Below are positions 1-5,338 of a stretch of 9,213 nucleotides of DNA, piece after piece; position 1 is the stretch's first letter; the number at the start of each line of letters is the position of its first letter. The DNA is taken from the NCBI GenBank assembly GCA_947254705.1, contig CAMYCX010000052.1, positions 1 to 9,213 of the forward strand. Direction: 5' to 3'. The notes beneath the pieces were generated by a model. It saw nothing but the letters and a program-made list of their open reading frames with translations, was not told the DNA's origin and searched no databases. Made by a program: the position numbers and the translations under genes. This DNA comes from an uncultured Veillonellaceae bacterium (lineage in GTDB: Bacteria; Bacillota; Negativicutes; Veillonellales; Negativicoccaceae).

Positions 1-48
1 TACACCCATAAGGTTTCGTCGGCAGCGTCAGATGTGTATAAGAGACAG
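1..48. other. Sequencing-library adaptor (barcode-like 15-mer, Nextera read-1 adaptor and Tn5 mosaic end)
   Basis: Positions 16-48 match the Nextera read-1 transposase adaptor, and 30-48 are the 19-base Tn5 mosaic end AGATGTGTATAAGAGACAG. The first 15 bases (TACACCCATAAGGTT) look like a sample or PCR tag. The whole 48-base block recurs as a reverse complement at 9166-9213. It is not part of the genome and should be trimmed; genomic sequence starts at 49. Confidence 0.97.
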
Positions 49-275
49 GGAAAGTAGAACGGAAAGTATTAGATGATATTTTGGGAGAAGGAGTTGTCGG
101 ATATGATGCAGATGGCAAGGAAGACGCCCGTGTGTCATTGGATCCGTTTGAAGTGAGTGCGATGAACGTAGCTTGCGAACGAGGGAAATTATTAGATTAT
201 ATATTGGCGGCTAACGGTTTACCGCATGCATATTATGAACAACAGAAACAAGCACTGATGGCGAAGAAAGGTTGA
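49..275 (+). CDS. C-terminal fragment of an unrecognised protein (5' end cut off)
   Basis: An open frame runs without a stop from the adaptor junction (first full codon at 51) to TGA at 273-275, giving about 74 residues. The gene therefore began upstream of the fragment. The tail is hydrophilic, with an acidic stretch (VGYDADGKEDARVSLDP), a helix-like segment (FEVSAMNVACERGKLLDYIL) and a basic end (ALMAKKG). It has no membrane segment and no motif I can assign to a family. A TTG at 81 could be read as a start, but the frame is open upstream and there is no ribosome site, so a truncated longer gene is more likely. It lies 73 bases before the DegV start on the same strand and has a candidate promoter behind it, so it may belong to a separate transcript. 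I do not recognise the protein. Confidence 0.7.
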
Positions 276-309
276 TTCATTTGCAGTACATGCGTTACAA
301 TAATATAAA
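272..309 (+). promoter_or_regulatory. Candidate promoter(s) for the degV-fakA operon
   Basis: Two overlapping sigma-A-like candidates are visible. One is TTGATT (272-277), 18 bases, TACAAT (296-301). The other is TTGCAG (281-286), 17 bases, TATAAA (304-309). The first scores better in both boxes. The TTGATT box overlaps the stop codon of the upstream gene. No hairpin terminator is visible in the 73-base gap, so readthrough from upstream is also possible. This is a motif match only. Confidence 0.45.
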
Positions 310-338
310 TATGTATTGTTGAATTTTATGATGGGGAT

Positions 339-343
339 AGGAG
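339..343 (+). promoter_or_regulatory. Ribosome binding site setting the degV start
   Basis: AGGAG lies 5 bases before the ATG at 349. It picks 349 over the in-frame TTG at 316 and the ATGs at 328 and 331, none of which has a purine-rich site at proper spacing. Starting at 349 also places the usual DegV N-terminus (a beta strand leading to a D-T/S-T/S pair) right at the beginning. Confidence 0.8.
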
Positions 344-348
344 AAGGT

Positions 349-1206
349 ATGATTCACGTTATTTGTGATACGACGGCATCTTTGCCAAACAGTTATTGCG
401 AGAAATATCCCAATTTGCACTTGCTTTCGCTTGCGGTGGCGTTGGGGGGAGAATATGTTCCGGAAGGAGAGTTGTCGGCGGAAGATGTTATTGCGTATGT
501 AGAACGCACTGATCAACAACCGCTGACGAGCCAACCTTCTATCGGAGAATTACAACAAATAATATCTCAAATTCCGGAAACGGACGGAATTATTATGATC
601 GGTATTACGGGAGGAGTCAGTGGAACGATTAGAACAATGCAGGCAGTTGCAGATCAATCTGATCGTACACAAATTGTTGCACTGGATTCACACACTACTG
701 CGGTTGGTATGCGTTTTTTGATTGATGATGCTATGCAAATGATTGAAGAAGGCAAAGATTTTGATAGTATTGTACAGTCATTGCAGACGTCGATTCGTAA
801 TATAAGAACCATGTTTGTGCCGAGCACATTGCGCTATTTGGAGCGAGGCGGACGAATCGGAAAAGCAGCAATGCTACTTGGTACGCTGCTGAAAATTGCT
901 CCAATTATTTATGTTAATGAAAATAATCAGGTGGATGTATTTGACAAAGTTCGAACTACTAAAAAAGCATATATCAGAATGATGGATGTAGCTCTGTCTC
1001 GGCCAATACGCAAGTTGGCTGTGGTATACTTGACAGGAGCAAAAAAGGCGGAAGAAATTGCTGCCCAATTGCAAGAAAAAACATCTGTTCCGCTCTATCC
1101 GGTGACAACTGGCAGTGCATCGTTGGCTTGCCATCTGGGCCCTGATTTGATATCAATTATGGTGGAATGGGAACCGAGGGAGGACGGACATGTACAGTCA
1201 AATTGA
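349..1206 (+). CDS. DegV family fatty-acid-binding protein (FakB-type)
   Basis: This 285-residue protein, near the usual family size of about 280, belongs to the DegV (EDD) fold. In Gram-positive bacteria, FakB proteins bind a fatty acid and present its carboxyl group to the kinase FakA. Visible signatures are the N-terminal strand with CDTTASLP (residues 6-13), the TSQPS loop (60-64), GGVSGT (88-93), DSHTTAVG (113-120), the strongly conserved LRYLERGGRIGKAAMLLG block (161-178), and H262 in the C-terminal CHLGP motif. From the known FakB structures, the T60, S91 and H262 regions would contact the fatty-acid carboxylate, and R169 lies in the segment implicated in contact with FakA. The end overlaps the FakA gene by 17 bases, so the two are almost certainly co-translated. 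The acyl preference (saturated or unsaturated) cannot be told from the sequence. The family call is firm; the FakB role follows from family knowledge and the neighbour. Confidence 0.93.
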   Translation: MIHVICDTTASLPNSYCEKYPNLHLLSLAVALGGEYVPEGELSAEDVIAYVERTDQQPLTSQPSIGELQQIISQIPETDGIIMIGITGGVSGTIRTMQAVADQSDRTQIVALDSHTTAVGMRFLIDDAMQMIEEGKDFDSIVQSLQTSIRNIRTMFVPSTLRYLERGGRIGKAAMLLGTLLKIAPIIYVNENNQVDVFDKVRTTKKAYIRMMDVALSRPIRKLAVVYLTGAKKAEEIAAQLQEKTSVPLYPVTTGSASLACHLGPDLISIMVEWEPREDGHVQSN

Positions 1207-2794
1207 TGGACAGCATTATAAACGGATGTTAATCGGTGCATATCAAGCATTTAAAGAAAATTATGAACAAATCAATGAATTAAACGTATTTCCGGTACCG
1301 GATGGAGATACGGGTACAAACATGCTAAATACATTGCGCTCGATGTACAGCATGATTGCCGATGAAGAAACGGAATTTATTGGCGTGTTAGCAGAAAAGG
1401 CGGCAACAGGAGCAATTATGGGGGCGCGGGGAAATTCCGGTGTAATTTTATCTCAGATTATCCAAGGTTGTGCAAAAGGTTTACGCGGTAAAAAAACAGC
1501 TTCATGCAGAGAGGTCGGTAAGGCGTTTCAATATGGCATTTTATATGCGTATCGAGCGGTAGTAAAACCGGTCGAAGGGACAATTCTTTCCGTAGCACGT
1601 GGTATTGCCAAAGGAACTAGAGAGGTAACAAAGACGGAACGGGATTTTGCACAGGTACTGAGAACAGCGATTATTAGTGGTGAAGATGCACTTGCTAAAA
1701 CGCCTGATCAGCTTCCTATTTTGAAGGAAGCAAATGTAGTGGATGCTGGCGGACAAGGGCTGTTGCTTTTTCTTAAAGGCTGCCTGGAAGGGTTGACAGG
1801 AGAAATACAATTGCCTAAAGAGAAGGTGCCGACTGAGGTTAAGCAGCTGGAAGTGAAGGGAGAAAGCTTTTCAATAGAGTATCCTTATTGCACGGAGTTT
1901 ATTGTGAATCCATGTAAAGTACGCGGAAGCGAAGCGCGACGGACTTTGGAGTCTTGGGGCGAATCGATGGTTGTTGCGGAAGGCACTGAGTTGCTGAAAG
2001 TGCATATTCATACACAACGACCGGGCCGTGTTTTGGATATGGCTGCAGACTGGGGTACGCTACATGATATCAAAGTTGATAATATGGTGGATCAATTTAA
2101 TAAAAATAAACATATCCAACACCCTGTACAGAAAAAGGAATGGGGCGTATTGGCCGTTGTATCGGGGGATGGTTGGAATAAATTGATGGAAGGTTTGCAT
2201 GTTGAAGTTATGCCGGGCGGGCAAACGATGAATCCTTCGGTACAGGAAATTATGCAGGCTATTGATAACGGACATGCAAAGAGATACATTATCTTGCCGA
2301 ATAACAAAAATATCGTTTTGGCCGCTAAACAGGCGAAAAAAATTGTTGGTCAAAGGTTGGAAATTGTTGAAACAAGAAATCCGGCGGAAGGTGCAGCAGT
2401 CGCCATGATGTATGATTTGAACCAACCGATGGCAGCTGTTTTAGAGAAAATGCAGCTGCGTTTACAGGATATCGTTTCAGGAGGAATCACTCGCGCAGTA
2501 CGTGATAGCCAGGTGGATGGTGTCGAAATTCATTGTGATGATTATATGGGATTGGTGCCCGGTGAGTCGGTCGTGATTGACAGCGACTTGTTATTGTGTA
2601 CGGAAAAGACAATTTGTAAAATTCTTGAAAGAATGCCTGAAGCGGAAATTGTGACGATGTATTACGGAAGTGGCTTAAGGGACCTAGAAGCAGAAAAGAT
2701 TAGGAAAGAATTGAATTGCTTGTATGAAAATATAGAGTTTGAGATATATGATGGTGGTCAGCCATTGTATCCGTTATTTTTCACAGTAGAATGA
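1190..2794 (+). CDS. fakA: Fatty acid kinase catalytic subunit FakA (DhaL/DAK2-type, YloV family)
   Basis: FakA phosphorylates FakB-bound fatty acids with ATP to give acyl-phosphate for phospholipid synthesis. The 534 residues fit the family. The N-terminal DhaL-like kinase domain (about 1-205) carries LNVFPVPDGDTGTNM (31-45), whose D38 and D40 are the expected metal ligands, then GARGNSG (78-84) and VDAGGQG (184-190). The middle domain has C234 (YCTEF) with H272 and H274 (HIHT), matching the Cys plus His-X-His set reported to bind zinc in Staphylococcus aureus FakA. The C-terminal part (about 315-534) is the EDD-like domain, ending in the characteristic GGQPLYPL. The ATG at 1190 has AGGGAGG (1177-1183) six bases upstream, inside the degV end, so translation is coupled. 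Nothing is missing or broken. Older annotations call this family a DAK2 or dihydroxyacetone kinase-like protein, but the full three-domain layout favours FakA. Confidence 0.93.
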   Translation: MYSQIDGQHYKRMLIGAYQAFKENYEQINELNVFPVPDGDTGTNMLNTLRSMYSMIADEETEFIGVLAEKAATGAIMGARGNSGVILSQIIQGCAKGLRGKKTASCREVGKAFQYGILYAYRAVVKPVEGTILSVARGIAKGTREVTKTERDFAQVLRTAIISGEDALAKTPDQLPILKEANVVDAGGQGLLLFLKGCLEGLTGEIQLPKEKVPTEVKQLEVKGESFSIEYPYCTEFIVNPCKVRGSEARRTLESWGESMVVAEGTELLKVHIHTQRPGRVLDMAADWGTLHDIKVDNMVDQFNKNKHIQHPVQKKEWGVLAVVSGDGWNKLMEGLHVEVMPGGQTMNPSVQEIMQAIDNGHAKRYIILPNNKNIVLAAKQAKKIVGQRLEIVETRNPAEGAAVAMMYDLNQPMAAVLEKMQLRLQDIVSGGITRAVRDSQVDGVEIHCDDYMGLVPGESVVIDSDLLLCTEKTICKILERMPEAEIVTMYYGSGLRDLEAEKIRKELNCLYENIEFEIYDGGQPLYPLFFTVE

Positions 2795-2796
2795 GC

Positions 2797-2844
2797 ATAT
2801 AAAAGATGCTGTGCACAATGGAAAGTGCACAGCATCTTTTATAT
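2797..2844. terminator. Bidirectional intrinsic terminator between convergent genes
   Basis: The arms 2797-2816 and 2825-2844 are perfect 20-bp reverse complements around an 8-base loop (AATGGAAA). The core is GATGCTGTGCAC with its complement, flanked by A-rich and T-rich ends, so a T-run follows the GC-rich core when read from either strand (CTTTT at 2836-2840). It starts 2 bases after the fakA stop (2792-2794) and ends 4 bases before the complement of the DUF4127 stop (2849-2851). This position and symmetry fit a shared terminator for both genes. Confidence 0.9.
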
Positions 2845-2848
2845 TGTT

Positions 2849-4549
2849 TTATTGTAAAGAGTCGGATGGCTCTTTGCCGGCAAGAGTTTTTTGTGGCGGG
2901 GTGTCATTTGTTTTTCGGTGTTTTTGCTCTTGATGAAGCCTTTCTTCCTCTATTTGTTTCCGTTCAATATAAACTTCACTCATTAGAGGATAGGTGGCTG
3001 AGTCAGATACGAGAATTTCCGTTTCAAATAGACGTTTCCATGGGAAACGAGCATAAACTCTGTGGGGATCGATGTGAAGTCGATTAGCAGCAAATTGCTG
3101 GATTTCTTCAATCATGAGATTTTCCAGGTGTTGGTTGAGTTCACCGTAATATTTTACGTTGTCTGTTCGAATTTCATCTTGTTTACGATAAATGTTTTTG
3201 CGGATATTGGCTTGATATCCCCAGTTATCTAAGTACTGCTCGATTAACATACGTTCGTGTGCTGATGGAGACATATGGCGAGCCAATACTGCTTGAGCAA
3301 TGGCATAACCGATGGTGTTTGACGCCGTGTTCCAACCGTTGTATGCGGTAATATGAAACAATATTTTTTTGCGTTCCATTTCTTCAAGAAGGCTGTTGTC
3401 GGAACCGTTCGAGTAAAAAATATCTGCGATGCTGACTGGGATGTTACGTGACAAGGCATCTTCGATGCGATTCAAGAATAGAGAAGCACTTTTGCGTGGC
3501 ATGGCAAAGTTCTTAAAAGCGGCGGATTCACCGGTTACGTTGCTGAGAGGAGTGTTGACCGCTAATAAGATATCAGGCCGCTCTATATCGGAGACAGTGC
3601 CACCAACAGCGCGAATATGATCGGCAATTGTTTGACCTGCACTTTGGTTTTCATAGTGGGGCATTGTCTGATCGGCACCGCCTAGCGGATAAATGACTTT
3701 AAAGCGAGGGGATGATCCTGTGCGATCCACATCATAACGAGCCATCAATAAAAGTCCCAATTGATCTGCACCGGGAAACGAGCCATAGCGGGACGGCGGA
3801 ATATTTTCAGCATAGCGATCCAAATGGCGACTCTCCAGTGTTGACTGAGAAAATGTGGAGGTATCGTCGTGCCCCAGACAAAAGTAGGTTAAATCTCCGC
3901 TTGCTGCCAGTTCGATAAGGCGTTTGTTGATTAAGTTGTTTTTGCTGCGTCGTGAAAACCAGTCTTGCAGATATTCAACCGGGACAGACAGTGTTAGTGA
4001 AAGTAATTTGGCAGATTCGGCAGGTGTCAGCCCTTGACTGTCCCGCTTATCTTGCCAGTAGGTGATTTCATAAATTTTCGGCCCGTAATTTGCATAGTAA
4101 AACGGCTCTACGGAGGCGTTGCTGGCTTTGGGAGAGCGCATAATCGTGCCGAACGCATAAATGGGCATACGATGTGTATGTGCCAAATCAATTAGTGCTT
4201 GTAGGCGCTTTTCCAGTTGAGAAAGAGGAAAGTTATGTTTGCGGGAGTCAACGAGCCCTCCATAAATCAATGTATCTGTTGAGATAACTAATGCATCAGC
4301 ACGAGAAACATTGCTTTCGAGCCATTCCCAAATCTGGTCGGGAGAGCCTTGATAATTATTGCTTGACAATAAACTGTCCGGCGGTGTGATGACATCATAT
4401 CCTGCGGCTGTTACAGTATTTACAGTATATGAACAGCTAACGGGACGGTTGTCTTGCGGTACATATAGGATAGTAGATGCATCGGCGGATGATATACCGG
4501 ATGTCATCAGTAAAGTAATGCAGGCAACTCGTGAAAAAGATAGTTTCAT
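2849..4549 (-). CDS. Exported DUF4127 family protein
   Basis: This 566-residue protein has an N-terminal signal peptide: K2 and R7, a hydrophobic stretch at about 8-18, and a probable cleavage after ADA (22-24). The mature protein would thus act outside the cytoplasmic membrane. It carries motifs I associate with DUF4127 proteins: ILYVPQDNRPV (27-37), an ISTDTLIYGGLVDSR segment (89-103), LGHDDT (225-230), YPLGGADQ (287-294), SNGSDNSLLEEM (380-391) and YNGWNTASNTIG (403-414). The recurring Asp, His, Asn and Gly patches suggest an enzyme active site, but no reaction is established that I know of. The last 35 or so residues are charged and low in complexity. The ATG at 4547-4549 has AAAGGAG (4562-4556) six bases upstream. 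It follows the TRIC gene by 21 bases on the same strand and no promoter is evident in the gap, so it is likely the second gene of that operon. The family call is firm; the function is unknown. Confidence 0.88.
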   Translation of the reverse strand: MKLSFSRVACITLLMTSGISSADASTILYVPQDNRPVSCSYTVNTVTAAGYDVITPPDSLLSSNNYQGSPDQIWEWLESNVSRADALVISTDTLIYGGLVDSRKHNFPLSQLEKRLQALIDLAHTHRMPIYAFGTIMRSPKASNASVEPFYYANYGPKIYEITYWQDKRDSQGLTPAESAKLLSLTLSVPVEYLQDWFSRRSKNNLINKRLIELAASGDLTYFCLGHDDTSTFSQSTLESRHLDRYAENIPPSRYGSFPGADQLGLLLMARYDVDRTGSSPRFKVIYPLGGADQTMPHYENQSAGQTIADHIRAVGGTVSDIERPDILLAVNTPLSNVTGESAAFKNFAMPRKSASLFLNRIEDALSRNIPVSIADIFYSNGSDNSLLEEMERKKILFHITAYNGWNTASNTIGYAIAQAVLARHMSPSAHERMLIEQYLDNWGYQANIRKNIYRKQDEIRTDNVKYYGELNQHLENLMIEEIQQFAANRLHIDPHRVYARFPWKRLFETEILVSDSATYPLMSEVYIERKQIEEERLHQEQKHRKTNDTPPQKTLAGKEPSDSLQ

Positions 4550-4570
4550 TTTATACTCCTTTGATTATAG

Positions 4571-5197
4571 TTAACTTGGTAATCGCCAATGATATCTCAG
4601 GGCTAATACACGTAACATAACGACAGTTAAAAAGGCAATTGGCGCGGCCCATTCTAAGGTGCTTAGTTCGCGCAAAATACAGAATACGAATGCACCTGTC
4701 AAAGAAGCCGATGCATATACATCCGCACGGAATACAACAGGAATTTTTGAGGCACAAATGTCGCGCAAAATCCCACCACCGCAAGCGGTAATCATTGCCA
4801 ATGCCATTGGTAATAAGAATAATGATCGTGGGTCAGCCGCGAGACCGACCATTGCTCCGGTCACGGTAAAGGAAGCCAAACCAAGTGTATCTGCCATATG
4901 ATAAAAACGAATCCACAGCTTATTTCGTCGTGTTTTACTGCTACGGGGGGTACGATAAACCGTAAACAGTAGAATAGTCGTAAGAAGTGAAATACTAATA
5001 TATACAGGATTTTTTAAAGCGGCAGGGGGGACGTTGCCGACGAGGGTATCGCGGATCATACCGCCACCGACAGCGGTCGCCAATGCCAGCATGGCAATAC
5101 CAAAGATGTCCATTCTTCGTTGCATGCCGACAAGCACTCCTGACAGCGCAAATGCAATTGTCCCTAAATAGTCAAATATAAGCCAAATTAACTCCAC
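4571..5197 (-). CDS. TRIC/UPF0126 family membrane protein (cation channel or glycine transporter type)
   Basis: This 208-residue integral membrane protein consists of two homologous halves, each with about three membrane helices. The half-signatures align well: DYLGTIAFALSGVLVG (9-24) with GGGMIRD (44-50), and DTLGLASFTVTGAMVG (103-118) with GGGILRD (140-146). A basic loop (about 82-97) separates the halves, and a seventh helix (about 183-201) closes the protein. Prokaryotic members have been described as trimeric potassium-conducting channels related to eukaryotic TRIC, while some, including E. coli YadS/YicG relatives, are described as glycine transporters. The sequence alone does not choose between these. 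The start shown is GTG at 5197, preceded by a G-rich run (5214-5206) that could serve as ribosome site. An ATG at 5216 is out of frame at the present run length. It is the first gene after the minus-strand promoter and is followed after 21 bases by the DUF4127 gene. Confidence 0.9.
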   Translation of the reverse strand: MELIWLIFDYLGTIAFALSGVLVGMQRRMDIFGIAMLALATAVGGGMIRDTLVGNVPPAALKNPVYISISLLTTILLFTVYRTPRSSKTRRNKLWIRFYHMADTLGLASFTVTGAMVGLAADPRSLFLLPMALAMITACGGGILRDICASKIPVVFRADVYASASLTGAFVFCILRELSTLEWAAPIAFLTVVMLRVLALRYHWRLPS

Positions 5198-5205
5198 TTG
5201 ATTTT

Positions 5206-5214
5206 CCCCCCCCC
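5206..5214 (-). promoter_or_regulatory. Nine-G run before the TRIC start (possible ribosome site or slippery tract)
   Basis: On the minus strand, nine consecutive G residues lie 8 to 16 bases before the GTG start and are followed by AAAATCAA. The end of the run can pair with the anti-Shine-Dalgarno sequence only partly. An ATG (5216-5214) overlaps its 5' edge and lies 19 bases from the GTG, so it is out of frame. Loss of one G, or gain of two, would join it in frame and give an N-terminus starting MGGENQVEL for the one-base loss. Run length in the read may itself be wrong. Confidence 0.5.
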
Positions 5215-5232
5215 ATGTGATGAATATCTTTT

Positions 5233-5261
5233 ATTATAGTCTATTTATGTATTCTTGCCAA
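5233..5261 (-). promoter_or_regulatory. Sigma-A-type promoter for the TRIC-DUF4127 operon
   Basis: On the minus strand, TTGGCA (5261-5256) is followed after exactly 17 bases by a perfect TATAAT (5238-5233). Transcription would start near 5226, about 30 bases before the TRIC start codon. This is the best promoter match in the window. Confidence 0.8.
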
Positions 5262-5287
5262 AAGCTGCCAATTGTATATGTTACAAT
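5255..5287 (+). promoter_or_regulatory. Extended -10 promoter for the protease-gluQ transcript
   Basis: TGTTACAAT (5279-5287) is an extended -10 element (TG, one base, then TACAAT). A TTGCCA at 5255-5260 is 21 bases upstream, too far for a standard -35, but an extended -10 can act without one. The start point would be near 5294, giving a leader of about 45 bases. The TTGCCA overlaps the -35 of the minus-strand promoter, so the two divergent promoters share DNA and might compete. Confidence 0.55.
5256..5271. repeat. Direct repeat TGCCAA in the divergent promoter region
   Basis: TGCCAA occurs at 5256-5261 and again at 5266-5271, a period of 10 bases or about one helical turn. The first copy is the minus-strand -35 box and the second lies just upstream of it. 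This spacing is what a regulator bound on one DNA face would need, but six-base repeats arise readily by chance. Confidence 0.35.
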
Positions 5288-5308
5288 AAGACTAGGTTTG
5301 AGAGCGGA

Positions 5309-5336
5309 AGTGACAACTTAACCAAAGGAGTGACAA
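5309..5336 (+). repeat. Eight-base direct repeat AGTGACAA around the protease ribosome site
   Basis: AGTGACAA occurs at 5309-5316 and 5329-5336, a 20-base period. Each copy follows a purine-rich stretch (GCGGA before the first, AAAGG before the second). The second copy overlaps the working ribosome site and lies just before the ATG. It could be an old local duplication of the ribosome-site region or chance. Confidence 0.4.
5324..5330 (+). promoter_or_regulatory. Ribosome binding site setting the M16C protease start
   Basis: AAAGGAG lies 8 bases before the ATG at 5339. It decides against the in-frame TTG at 5255, which would add 28 residues translated from the promoter itself, with no family similarity that I can see. 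Confidence 0.88.
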
Positions 5337-5338
5337 AT

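Noticed and set aside
316..348. A longer DegV start at TTG 316 or ATG 328/331
   Set aside because: The AGGAG at 339-343 fits only the ATG at 349, and the DegV fold begins there.
2060..2425. Minus-strand open frame of 121 residues within fakA
   Set aside because: It is a shadow of the intact FakA reading frame with low-complexity, Phe/Ile/His-rich composition and no family features.
1190..2794. Dihydroxyacetone kinase subunit DhaL
   Set aside because: The protein has the extra zinc-binding middle domain and EDD-like C-terminal domain of FakA and is paired with a DegV gene instead of dhaK/dhaM.
2806..3087. Plus-strand open frame of 93 residues over the end of the DUF4127 gene
   Set aside because: It starts inside the terminator hairpin, lacks a ribosome site, and is opposite the conserved DUF4127 coding sequence.
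5255..5338. An N-terminal extension of 28 residues on the M16C protease beginning at TTG
   Set aside because: It overlaps both promoter elements, has no ribosome site, and the ATG at 5339 has AAAGGAG at good spacing.
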